Assembly: GCA_964483175.1 (NCBI GenBank)
Contig: CAZAAT010000003.1
Location: forward strand, 1-51,081
Source: JAAYHC01 sp964483175
Lineage (GTDB): Bacteria; Bacillota; UBA5301
Direction: 5' to 3'
DNA length: 51,081 nucleotides
The position numbers and the translations under genes are program-made. Under the pieces are notes generated by a model, which did not search any database, was not told the origin of the DNA, and worked only from the letters and a program-made list of their open reading frames with translations. Positions 1 through 7,449 of the stretch are shown here, piece after piece (within the stretch, counting starts at the first letter, position 1; every line of letters begins with the position of its first letter).

Positions 1-52
1 CAGTGGTTTCCTAAACCATGTGTCAGAGGTTCGACTCCTCTCGGGGCCGCCA
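1..52 (+). tRNA. tRNA-Arg(CCT), 3' part only
   Basis: The window opens inside a tRNA. Bases 3-7 and 15-19 form the anticodon stem around a 7-base loop (8-14), with anticodon CCT at 10-12, which reads the arginine codon AGG. The T arm follows (AGAGG, loop TTCGACT, CCTCT), then the acceptor 3' strand CGGGGCC, discriminator G and an encoded CCA ending at 52. A run of T follows at 53-60 and could act in termination. The D arm and 5' acceptor strand lie outside the window. Confidence 0.9.
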
Positions 53-78
53 TTTTTTTTATGTCTGTAAAGCGCTTT

Positions 79-1512
79 TTAAGACTTCCGTTCTTCTTTC
101 CTTTTCTTGAAATGCAAACAGTATTGATGAAGAGTATTACTAACCCAATGAATACCTACAGCAAATGGTTTGAGGCCAACATCATCCTGGCACCACAACG
201 TATTTCCAACATAATCATATCTCCCGTTCTCTCCAGATAATCTGATAGCCAAATCCCAAGCTAATGGATATACTACGTGTTTCTTTTTCACATTTTTTAA
301 GACTATTGTTAAATAACCATTGTCCTCAAGTTTGTCTGCTACCTGATTGTAGACCGATTCCAGTGTACAAATGAATTTATGGTAGTCAGAAATATTGCCC
401 AGGTCTCTTTTATCTTGGGAGTATACCAATGGGAGGTTTTTCTTACGTCGTGCTCTCTGATTCTCGCTGCCAGGATTTTTTAACATTGACCAATACGGGG
501 GGCTTGTAACAGCATACTGGAATCTATGACCTTTAAACTCGTTAATATTATTTAATTTGGTAGAATCCCCTTGAACAATCAAAGTCTTTGATCGGGGGTA
601 GGTTTCAAATAATTGAAGTTGGTTTTCAGCTTCTACCCGTTCTCGGGCAATTTTTACATACTCCGGATTTAGGTCAATGCCATAACCGTTTCTGCCTGCC
701 CGGGTGGCGGCCACAACAGTGCTCCCTGTGCCTACCATGGGGTCAAAAACATTATCCCCCTCACGAGTAAATAGTTTTATAAATTCTTCAATCAGTGTTT
801 CTGGGTATTTAGCGGGATGAAGAATTTCATTAGGTTTTCGTGGAGGCGGCTTTGGCATGGTCCAACCTGGTATATTCATGGTGGTTTTAGCCACTCTTAT
901 CATTTCTGGTGCTAATATTGTTGTAGGGAGTTCATCCTTAGTTGCTTGCATAAACAGACAATAAAATAAGGTATTGTTACCTTCGATTAAACCAACTTTC
1001 TCGTCACGGAGCCTCAAATAATCTCTACATGCTAATGCTACCGACCAGGGTAGAGGAAACCCTCCGCCTCCTTGTCCCTCCATTCCAACTAGTACCCCAC
1101 AGTAACTTCCTGGTTCAAGTAATTTGGCTAAGAGTTGATAAAAGTTTTCCGACTTGGAAAGGAACTTTGCGAGTGCTTCGCTGGTCTTTAGCCAGTGGCG
1201 AAAATCAAAAAGAATAAAATCAAACTTCCGGTTTTGCTGAACCAAGTCATTAAGAGTATTTAATACGTCATCAATTGATTTGGCCCGATTATGGTACTCA
1301 ACAACTCGCAGAGGCAATATCGGATTTGCATCTAAATCAGAAAAGCCAACAATTAAGGATTTGGAAGGTTGATTGTTAGGCCATACTGCTTTGGTGAAAA
1401 ACGCGATACACTCTTCTACTAATAACTGAGAGGATTTAAACTTGAAGAAACTCTTTTGGAATTTCATCCAATCCCGATAATTCATATCGTTCATCCGATT
1501 AGGGGGGGCCAC
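79..1512 (-). CDS. DNA methyltransferase, N4/N6 amino-methylating type
   Basis: 477 residues from a GTG start. The SAM-binding motif FDPMVGTGST lies near residues 260-270, and the catalytic motif TSPPYW lies about 70 residues later. A serine before PPY is typical of N4-cytosine or some N6-adenine methyltransferases (N6_N4_Mtase family). The order, SAM motif before the catalytic motif, is that of the alpha class. An earlier stretch, FDFILFDFRHW near residue 100, resembles a decayed catalytic motif, so the N-terminal third may be a degenerate second domain. No restriction endonuclease or specificity gene is adjacent, so it may be a solitary methyltransferase. The gene is visibly AT-rich compared with the genes further right and sits directly beside a tRNA 3' end, a common insertion site; transfer is therefore an inference. 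Later ATG codons (1494, 1485) are possible alternative starts. Confidence 0.85.
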   Translation of the reverse strand: MAPPNRMNDMNYRDWMKFQKSFFKFKSSQLLVEECIAFFTKAVWPNNQPSKSLIVGFSDLDANPILPLRVVEYHNRAKSIDDVLNTLNDLVQQNRKFDFILFDFRHWLKTSEALAKFLSKSENFYQLLAKLLEPGSYCGVLVGMEGQGGGGFPLPWSVALACRDYLRLRDEKVGLIEGNNTLFYCLFMQATKDELPTTILAPEMIRVAKTTMNIPGWTMPKPPPRKPNEILHPAKYPETLIEEFIKLFTREGDNVFDPMVGTGSTVVAATRAGRNGYGIDLNPEYVKIARERVEAENQLQLFETYPRSKTLIVQGDSTKLNNINEFKGHRFQYAVTSPPYWSMLKNPGSENQRARRKKNLPLVYSQDKRDLGNISDYHKFICTLESVYNQVADKLEDNGYLTIVLKNVKKKHVVYPLAWDLAIRLSGENGRYDYVGNTLWCQDDVGLKPFAVGIHWVSNTLHQYCLHFKKRKEERKS

Positions 1513-1618
1513 TCTTCTTGGGTCTAGCTTTTGCTTCTTGATCGTTCAAGAAGAGTGAGGTTTGAGTCATCAACATTCATCCCTTTATCAGTTCTTATTA
1601 ACTAGATTAAAACATAAT

Positions 1619-2209
1619 CTAGCAATCTGCAATCCGCTCCACACAGCTAACCTCGAGATAATACCGGGCGGTCTCTTCAGGTGTATATTTCATTCTGTTA
1701 TCAAGCCACCAATTTACTGTTTCGGCGAAGCTACCTACGAGATGGTTTAACACGAAATCGGCGGGGGCATCAACTTTGATCTCGCTTAAATATTGGGAGA
1801 ACAGCTCTGTAAGGTATCCTTTAAAATACTTCATAAAGAGTTCGCCGCTTTCGCAAGATAAGATACCTACGATGTTTTTTTCGCTGTCTTTCAAATGATG
1901 GAGAATGTGCGCCAGCCTAGTTTCAAGCCCATTGTTACTGCTTGAAAAATCATGGGTTTTCTCTGACATGAGTTCATCTGAAAATACATGGCTGAAGATA
2001 TCGGTACACATTGTCTTGAGTAATTCGTCTTTTGTAGCAAAATGGGCATAAAAAGTACTCCGACCAATGTTCGCCTCATCAATGATTTCCTGTACCGTGC
2101 CATGGCCAAAAACAGGGCTGACATTGAGGGCTAGAATGAACCAGACGGTTAGGCAGGCTGCCCAGAAAGTTCTACCACGTCTAATAATCCCAGTCATCAG
2201 ATGGCCCAT
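1619..2209 (-). CDS. TetR/AcrR-family regulator with aberrant N-terminus
   Basis: 196 codons. Residues about 38-66 match a TetR helix-turn-helix very well (TVQEIIDEANIGRSTFYAHF followed by KDELL), and the rest is a plausible helical ligand-binding domain. The first 37 residues are unlike a normal TetR first helix. They contain a hydrophobic stretch, FWAACLTVWFILALNVSPVF, that looks like a membrane segment. The ORF start overlaps the 3' end of the upstream gene by 29 bases in another frame, and no strong ribosome binding site is visible. The gene may have lost its true 5' end by recombination, or may start within the region at a weak codon. Reading the other two frames between 2115 and 2180 did not reveal a missing TetR N-terminus. 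Confidence 0.6.
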   Translation of the reverse strand: MGHLMTGIIRRGRTFWAACLTVWFILALNVSPVFGHGTVQEIIDEANIGRSTFYAHFATKDELLKTMCTDIFSHVFSDELMSEKTHDFSSSNNGLETRLAHILHHLKDSEKNIVGILSCESGELFMKYFKGYLTELFSQYLSEIKVDAPADFVLNHLVGSFAETVNWWLDNRMKYTPEETARYYLEVSCVERIADC

Positions 2210-3239
2210 CCGCAGTGACTAAGGTGATTACGGTCTGCCATGCTCCTCCAAAGAGCATGTTCGGTTGAACCGTCAGACCCTTTTCTGGGAACGGAGCCTG
2301 GCCGGAGATGGCAATGAAGTAGCTGTTTGCCTCCCAAGACTGAGCTGTCTTGCCGGTTTTTTGTTCGTACCATCTGATAACTTCGGCTGGTGTGTCAGTA
2401 GTGAGGAAGATGTACATATTTGATCCGCTAAGTGACATTCCGGCTGATATATCCGGTTGGAATTCGGCATTCGGATAGATTGGGATGCCGATGCTTTCCG
2501 CGGTGGGCGGGGAAAGGGCCATTTTCAGGGAAAGGCCGGCAATCTCTGCATCCATAGCTTCATCTTCCATGTCCCAGGTGTCTTCCGCAGACATGTGCGT
2601 ATACTGATGCATAGAAATAAGAGTCCTGGTGCCTTCGAATTCGGTGTAATCCAGGCCGAATGATCGGTCCTCGCAATCAACTGCAAATAGAACTAGGTTT
2701 CCGTCTAGGTCTTTATAACTCCAACTAATGTAGACTCTCGCGAGCCAACCTCCCGAGGCCCAAGATTTTCTGTTCTTGGTCAATGTGTCGCGGATCATTT
2801 TTCCGGAACGAATTAGTTTTCCTTCATAATCGTAATCGTCTTCAAACTGCCAGTCATAAAGGGAATACTCCATGTAGACCGGGCTAGATTCACCATAGTC
2901 CAGTATTTCGAGGTCGTAGCCGGAGTTGTATTCTTCGATAGCATTTAGTTCCCTAAGGTAGTATCTGGCTACATCCTCCAAGGGAGCATTGACTGAATAG
3001 AAAGCGTGATCCTCTGATAACAGTGGTAATTGAGTGCCACCCACAAACAGGTAGGAGTTACCGAATCCGATGTTCTCTTCCCAGAAGGCCGCTTCCTCTA
3101 GATCTAGCTTAGATCCGGGAACAAGGGGAATCTCCTCCAATGACGTTGGTGAGGCGTTTGTGCACAGCGAAAGGGTTAGCATTATTAGGAACAACAGAGC
3201 CGTACTGCAGAATCCTTTTTTGCACTTGGTAAATGCCAT
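2181..3239 (-). CDS. exported protein of unknown function with two related halves
   Basis: 352 residues. An N-terminal signal peptide is clear: KCKK followed by a hydrophobic run ALLFLIMLTLSLC and then NASP. The Cys after LTLSL could be read as a lipobox, but the context is weak. The mature part seems to hold two related units: IPLVPGSKL with the later segment APLEDVARYYLREL, and IPIYPNAEF with the later segment TPAEVIRWYEQKTG. This suggests an internal duplication. The protein is acidic with many Asp, Glu, Tyr and Trp residues. I do not recognise a family and assign no function. It lies upstream of, and overlaps, the TetR-like gene, so the two are probably co-transcribed. A divergent gene starts about 140-175 bases to the right. 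Confidence 0.7.
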   Translation of the reverse strand: MAFTKCKKGFCSTALLFLIMLTLSLCTNASPTSLEEIPLVPGSKLDLEEAAFWEENIGFGNSYLFVGGTQLPLLSEDHAFYSVNAPLEDVARYYLRELNAIEEYNSGYDLEILDYGESSPVYMEYSLYDWQFEDDYDYEGKLIRSGKMIRDTLTKNRKSWASGGWLARVYISWSYKDLDGNLVLFAVDCEDRSFGLDYTEFEGTRTLISMHQYTHMSAEDTWDMEDEAMDAEIAGLSLKMALSPPTAESIGIPIYPNAEFQPDISAGMSLSGSNMYIFLTTDTPAEVIRWYEQKTGKTAQSWEANSYFIAISGQAPFPEKGLTVQPNMLFGGAWQTVITLVTADGPSDDWDY

Positions 3240-3415
3240 TTAAGCCACCCCATTTTCACCCTGCGTGATTGTCGCAAGGATTATCGTTCCAATTATAGCA
3301 TGATTGTAATAAATTGGATAGTTCTGAAAAATAATATTCGACTGGCTGGGAGTTTAGATCTCAAACACCTCCTTCCAGGTTGATGCGTAGACTATACCTA
3401 AAGAAGCGAAGGGAG

Positions 3416-3664
3416 ATGACTACGATCAAGATCAACCTGGACTGGAGATGCAACGAGATTCTTGATTGGGATGATGATGGGTCGATCTTAGATTCGTGGT
3501 TTGCGATTCATAATCAATACATCTGCACCATAGAAAGAATAGCGAAAGAAGCTTATGCCTTTTCGGTTATCCATGGAAGTGAAGATTTGCCGCCTGTCGA
3601 AGACTCTTTAGTAAGCAGTTGGGAAGAGGCGGAGGCGGCGATCAAGGCCATTATCGGGGAGTAG
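3416..3664 (+). CDS. small hypothetical protein
   Basis: 82 residues if translation begins at the ATG at 3416 (MTTIKINLDW), or 94 if it begins at 3380. AGGGAG touches the 3416 start directly, which is closer than ideal, so the start is uncertain. The product is small, acidic and Trp-rich (three WD/WR/WF positions in the first half), with a helical C-terminus (SWEEAEAAIKAIIGE). This resembles single-domain proteins with a beta-rich N-terminal half, but I recognise no family. The gene stands alone between divergent and convergent neighbours. Confidence 0.5.
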   Translation: MTTIKINLDWRCNEILDWDDDGSILDSWFAIHNQYICTIERIAKEAYAFSVIHGSEDLPPVEDSLVSSWEEAEAAIKAIIGE

Positions 3665-3671
3665 TTTTGGC

Positions 3672-4124
3672 CTAATACCTTTTCCCACTAATCTTATCAA
3701 TGTGGACCGCTAGTACATTTACACTTTGCATATCTGTTATGGTCAGCGGGGGATACTCGGATCCGGCGCAATATTTCTCCATTAATGCCGCCAACACGGC
3801 CAGTTTTCGATTCGGATCCGAGATCGATTCTACCTCACCAAAAACCAGCACACTCCAACGGTGGATCGAGAAGTTACAAGCTTTTGGCCGGTCTATCAGC
3901 TCCCCGGCACCACTAATCTCAAAGCACACCTTTGGGTTATCAGCAATGTTATCTAGTTTTAGCCCTTCTAATCCTGAGTGAATATAAATGCGATTTTGCA
4001 GATAGACAAAGTTGACCGGAGTTATATACGGTTGATAGTTACGACCACAGGTAGCAAGCCTTCCGTACACTTCCCTACATAACAGTGTTTCACATTCCTC
4101 GGTGGTGAGCCACTGAGCTGGCAA
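3672..4124 (-). CDS. pyridoxamine 5'-phosphate oxidase-like FMN-binding protein
   Basis: About 150 residues. The fold signature of small flavin-binding split-barrel proteins is present: GRLATCGRNYQPYITPVNFV, then IYIHSGLEGLKLDNI, then a NPKVCFEISG strand and a SVLVFGEVE strand. These proteins (NimA / PNPOx-like) bind FMN or related cofactors and often act as reductases of small molecules; the substrate cannot be read from sequence. I chose the TTG start at 4124 because AGGAGGGAG lies just before it. A longer frame back to 4184 would put that ribosome binding site inside coding sequence. Confidence 0.8.
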   Translation of the reverse strand: MPAQWLTTEECETLLCREVYGRLATCGRNYQPYITPVNFVYLQNRIYIHSGLEGLKLDNIADNPKVCFEISGAGELIDRPKACNFSIHRWSVLVFGEVESISDPNRKLAVLAALMEKYCAGSEYPPLTITDMQSVNVLAVHIDKISGKRY

Positions 4125-4239
4125 AAGTATCTCCCTCCTAAGGTTAATTGCCCTAATTTTAGCGGACTTATCTTGGTTAATCAAGATTGGGCAACTAAGG
4201 TTGAAAGCCTTTTCAGTATCGTGAAATAATATGCGAAAA

Positions 4240-4259
4240 AAGGCAGGAATTGGTGCCTT
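4240..4259. promoter_or_regulatory. palindrome, upstream copy
   Basis: AAGGCA and TGCCTT arms flank GGAATTGG. The core GGCAGGAATTGGTGCC differs at only two of 16 positions from the second palindrome at 4401-4416. This pairing suggests binding sites for one dimeric regulator in front of the Fe-S/AOR operon. The regulator is unknown. Confidence 0.45.
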
Positions 4260-4398
4260 CTACCAGCATGATTTCGACATATGGAATGTAAATGATTCCC
4301 AAATGAAACATCATGAGGCTCAGAACAGCAGTTTTAATGAGCGGCCGCGATCTAGAGAGAAGAAGAAATATTTATTTTTTGTGAAATTAATCTCGATA

Positions 4399-4418
4399 TT
4401 GGCAGGAATTACTGCCAA
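4399..4418. promoter_or_regulatory. palindrome, downstream copy
   Basis: TTGGCAG and CTGCCAA arms flank GAATTA. The core GGCAGGAATTACTGCC repeats the site at 4242-4257. The TGGCA and GC elements recall a sigma-54 promoter, but the -24/-12 spacing is one base too long, so I prefer a regulator site. It ends 66 bases before the leader ORF. Confidence 0.45.
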
Positions 4419-4483
4419 AACCGAGTAAAATATGTAAATATAAGGTAGCGAAAGACGGAGTACGAATTTATTTATAGGAGGGA

Positions 4484-4555
4484 TTGCAAAAACAGAAAAG
4501 TGAGCAGAACCACAGACATGCTGCAGTAATGGTTGAAGAATTGAAAGCAGGCTGA
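4484..4555 (+). CDS. 23-codon leader ORF before the Fe-S protein gene
   Basis: A strong ribosome binding site, ATAGGAGGGA, ends directly at a TTG start, and 23 codons follow to TGA. The peptide is polar and helical, rich in Gln, Lys and Glu, ending VMVEELKAG. Only three bases separate its stop from the ATG of the Fe-S gene at 4559, which has a weak site of its own (GCAGG). Translational coupling or a short real peptide are both possible. The spacing between the site and the TTG is short, so it remains a candidate. No similar leader precedes the other three AOR sets. Confidence 0.35.
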   Translation: MQKQKSEQNHRHAAVMVEELKAG

Positions 4556-4558
4556 CAA

Positions 4559-5260
4559 ATGGATTCGAACGAAAAGAAGTCTGGAGTAAAAAAGAGAGTA
4601 TCCAGACGTGAATTTTTGAAAATGACCGGTAAGGTCACTGCGGGAGCGATATTGGCCCAGACCGTTCCGAGCTTTTTCTGGGTTGGTGACGCGATAGCAG
4701 CTATCCCTGTTTCAGGTGGTTACTTACTCATCGACACGAAAAAATGTGGCGGCTGTTGCTCATGCATGTTGGCCTGTTCCTTGGCCCATGAGGGTGTAGA
4801 GGATCTTTCCTTGGCTCGCATTCAAATTGCCCAAGATCCCTGGGGGAAATATCCCAACGATTTGATTACCGGCCAATGCCGGCAATGTGTAAATGCTGAG
4901 TGCGTAAAGGCCTGCCCGACAGGGGCATTACACGCTGATCCGAAAAATGCCAATGTGCGCGTGGTGGATGCTGACAAGTGTATTGGCTGTCAATCCTGTG
5001 TTCAGGCATGTCCCTATGCACCTAGCCGCGCTATTTGGAACTCTTATGCCGATTGCGCGCAAAAATGCGATCTTTGCGCCGACACCCCCTATCTTAATGG
5101 TAAGGGAGGCCCGGGTAAGATGCAGGCCTGCGTAGAAATTTGCCCGATGAAAGCAATTAAATTTACTACCGAGGTTCCCTCGCAGATTGGTGATGCTGGA
5201 TATAGTCCTAATCTGCGCACGGCAAACTGGGAACGCCTCGGCTTTCCGACAAATAATTAG
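4559..5260 (+). CDS. Tat-exported ferredoxin-like Fe-S protein (FeS1) of AOR set 1
   Basis: 233 residues. A twin-arginine signal, SRREFLKMTG, sits at residues 15-24 and is followed by a hydrophobic stretch. Sixteen cysteines form four [4Fe-4S] groups: CGGCCSCMLAC, CRQC...CVKAC, CIGCQSCVQAC and CDLC...CVEIC. This is the DmsB/HybA/NrfC-type electron-transfer subunit layout. It probably passes electrons between the AOR encoded 13 bases downstream and a membrane partner. By detailed motifs (CRQC, PTGAL, PSR) it pairs with FeS3 at 32419-33111 rather than FeS2 or FeS4. Unlike sets 2 and 4, no cytochrome b gene accompanies it. Confidence 0.88.
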   Translation: MDSNEKKSGVKKRVSRREFLKMTGKVTAGAILAQTVPSFFWVGDAIAAIPVSGGYLLIDTKKCGGCCSCMLACSLAHEGVEDLSLARIQIAQDPWGKYPNDLITGQCRQCVNAECVKACPTGALHADPKNANVRVVDADKCIGCQSCVQACPYAPSRAIWNSYADCAQKCDLCADTPYLNGKGGPGKMQACVEICPMKAIKFTTEVPSQIGDAGYSPNLRTANWERLGFPTNN

Positions 5261-5273
5261 GGGGTGACGGAGA

Positions 5274-7313
5274 ATGTACGGATATGCTGGTAAAATACTT
5301 AGAATCAATCTAACGACGCGTAAAATATCGACTATAGATACCAAAGCTTATGTAAGATTCGGCGGCGGCCATGGTATGGGCAGCGCCCTCTTTTGGGACT
5401 TATGCAAAAACAAGGCCATTAGTGGTTTTCATCCAGACAACGTAGTCACGATTATGTCCTCGCCGTTTTCCGGCACCCTGGTTCCGGCTGCCGGAGCTCG
5501 GTGTGAAGTTCAGGGTATCGGCGTACAAGGTTACCCAATCGAATGGTTTACCCGTAGTAACTTCGGTGGTCGTTTTGCCGGGATGATGAAATATGCCGGT
5601 TGGGATGGCATTGTTATCGAAGGCCGGGCTGACAAACCGGTCTGGGTGAACATTATCAACAACGAGGTTAAGATAGAGGACGCTCGCTGGTTGTGGGGGA
5701 TGGATACCTGGGAAACGCAACAAGAGATCTGGCAGGAGGTCACCCGAAATAAAAGTGTTCGAGACTGGTATGAGACCAAGGGGATTAGAACCTGTCAGCC
5801 TCCAGCAGTGTTGACCATCGGGCCGGCCGGGGAAAACCTCTGTCGCTCAGCTTGCTTGATCCATGAGACTGGTAATGCAGCGGGTCAAGGTGGGTTTGGC
5901 GGTGTTTGGGGCTCTAAGAACCTCAAGGCCATTAGTGTCTTGGGAACCGGAAGCGTCACTATTGCTAATCCTGCCGCATTGTTGGAGGCTCGCCGTTGGT
6001 TCCAGCAAAAGCAGTATAACCCGGATGATCCGCTCAGAGTACCTGAGAAGTTACCATCCTACGGTATCTTGTCGCATTCTCCTGGGTTCATTAACTTCGC
6101 CGGACGGACTGTCGGGGATGAACCTAACCGCCCACAGGGCTGCTTAGGCTGCTTTGTTAACTGTCGTCGCAGGACAGCTAGTGGCGCTAGGAGTGGGTCA
6201 CAGTGCGTGGAATTTGCTTTCATCAAGACAGATAATGAAGAAGACACCGCATACTTGTGTGATCTGTCTCAGAGACTAGGCCTTAACGTTTTTGAAGTAC
6301 GGCACCATGCGTATCTGAACAACCTATACAAGCAAGGCATACTTGGCCCAGGTAAGCAGATCGAATGTGATCTACCCTTTGACAAATACGGAACGCGTGA
6401 GTTTGGCGAAGCCTATCTCAAAGCGGTTGCCTATCGCAAGGGTAAATTCGGCGATGATTTAGCAGAGGGCATGGTCCGGGCCGTCAAACGCTGGGGCAGA
6501 CTGGAACAAGACCTTGCCGACGGAAGCTTACCGTGGGCGTACTGGGGTTATCACTACCACTATGATCCTCGCGTACAGGCGGAGTGGAGCTATGGTTCGG
6601 TTTTGGGCGACCGCGAGCTCAATGAGCACGACTTTGAGATGCATGCTAACCGTGCCATGCCGATTGCCCTTTCTGACGGGGCAGAACCTCTATACTCGGC
6701 TGCAAAAATGGCGGAGATATATGGCAAGAAATTGGCTCCATTCTACGACCCGATGATGTTAGACTTCAGTGAGGAGGGCGTGACCTCTGATGCGATGGTC
6801 AAAACCATCGCTTGGCATCGCCGTTACTCACGCTTCTGGAAGCAGTCGTTGGGTATGTGTGACTGGTTCTGGCCAGATATCATCAACTATAATTCGCCTG
6901 ACTTCGAAGGGTGTTCACCTGAGGCCGAACCAATGTTCTATAATGCCGTTACCGGAAATAACATCACCTTCGAAGATGGTATGGAAATCGGCCGGATGGT
7001 TTGGAACCTCGATAGAGCCATTTGGACATTGCAAGGTAGACACCGTGATATCGAGGTCCATGCTGAGTATGTATACAAAGTGCCAATTTCCTCTCCGTAT
7101 TGGAACTCCGTTTATGAAGATGGCGAGTGGAAATTTAGTGACAACATCGGCCGGGTTCTTGATAAAGACAAATTCGAAGACTGGAAGACCAGGTATTACA
7201 AGTTCGAGGGCTGGGATGAAACTACCGGCTGGCCGAAACGTGAAACCTTGGAAGAGCTCGGCTTAGGATATGTAGCCAACGAGCTAGAGTATCACGGAAA
7301 ACTCGGCAAGTAA
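5274..7313 (+). CDS. aldehyde ferredoxin oxidoreductase family protein (AOR1)
   Basis: 679 residues, longer than the roughly 605-620 of classical archaeal AOR and close to E. coli YdhV (about 700). The N-terminal domain is typical (GKILRINLTTRKIS, GGHGMGSALFWDL). The cluster ligands are C290, C293, C297 and, near the C-terminus, C529 in MCDW. E313 falls at the place of the catalytic glutamate of Pyrococcus AOR, and H452 in EHDF is a candidate for the catalytic histidine. The family binds W or Mo with two pyranopterins and oxidises aldehydes to acids, or acts in reverse; the metal and substrate here are unknown. No signal peptide is present. The ATG follows GGGGTGACGGAGA. It shares local wording with AOR3 (CFVNCRRRT here, CFVACRKRT there; WPD after CDW). 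Confidence 0.9.
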   Translation: MYGYAGKILRINLTTRKISTIDTKAYVRFGGGHGMGSALFWDLCKNKAISGFHPDNVVTIMSSPFSGTLVPAAGARCEVQGIGVQGYPIEWFTRSNFGGRFAGMMKYAGWDGIVIEGRADKPVWVNIINNEVKIEDARWLWGMDTWETQQEIWQEVTRNKSVRDWYETKGIRTCQPPAVLTIGPAGENLCRSACLIHETGNAAGQGGFGGVWGSKNLKAISVLGTGSVTIANPAALLEARRWFQQKQYNPDDPLRVPEKLPSYGILSHSPGFINFAGRTVGDEPNRPQGCLGCFVNCRRRTASGARSGSQCVEFAFIKTDNEEDTAYLCDLSQRLGLNVFEVRHHAYLNNLYKQGILGPGKQIECDLPFDKYGTREFGEAYLKAVAYRKGKFGDDLAEGMVRAVKRWGRLEQDLADGSLPWAYWGYHYHYDPRVQAEWSYGSVLGDRELNEHDFEMHANRAMPIALSDGAEPLYSAAKMAEIYGKKLAPFYDPMMLDFSEEGVTSDAMVKTIAWHRRYSRFWKQSLGMCDWFWPDIINYNSPDFEGCSPEAEPMFYNAVTGNNITFEDGMEIGRMVWNLDRAIWTLQGRHRDIEVHAEYVYKVPISSPYWNSVYEDGEWKFSDNIGRVLDKDKFEDWKTRYYKFEGWDETTGWPKRETLEELGLGYVANELEYHGKLGK

Positions 7314-7351
7314 AGGATAAACAAACACCTATTAGTGGTGGTGTTGGCGGC

Positions 7352-7375
7352 GGCGCCTCGAAAAATCGGGGCGCC
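7352..7375 (+). terminator. GC-rich hairpin after AOR1
   Basis: GGCGCCTCG and CGGGGCGCC form a 9-bp stem with one G-U pair around AAAAAT, starting 39 bases after the AOR1 stop. No T-run follows, so termination may be inefficient or the hairpin may only protect the transcript end. Confidence 0.45.
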
Positions 7376-7449
7376 ACTCTCTCAGTCTTGTCCCCAATTG
7401 CGGAGCTGTTGCGTATCCTGTAGTAGTAATACTATAGGAGGGACGCACT

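Larger units (their letters stand above)
4125..4483. other. intergenic region upstream of AOR set 1
   Basis: About 360 bases without a convincing gene. An open frame at 4231-4428 on the plus strand has no ribosome binding site and unlikely composition. The region is AT-rich and holds the two related palindromes at 4240-4259 and 4399-4418, listed separately. No -35/-10 pair with correct spacing was convincing. Confidence 0.6.

Noticed and set aside
3358..3376. Strong GGAAGGAGGTG on the minus strand left of the small hypothetical gene
   Set aside because: Only a TTG-started frame of about 24 codons follows, with no distinctive peptide; probably chance or part of a promoter region.
4399..4418. 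Sigma-54 promoter at the second palindrome
   Set aside because: TGGCA and GC elements are present but one base too far apart, and the same sequence recurs as a palindrome at 4240.
4231..4428. 65-codon plus-strand open frame before AOR set 1
   Set aside because: No ribosome binding site, composition unlike neighbouring proteins, and it spans the regulatory palindromes.
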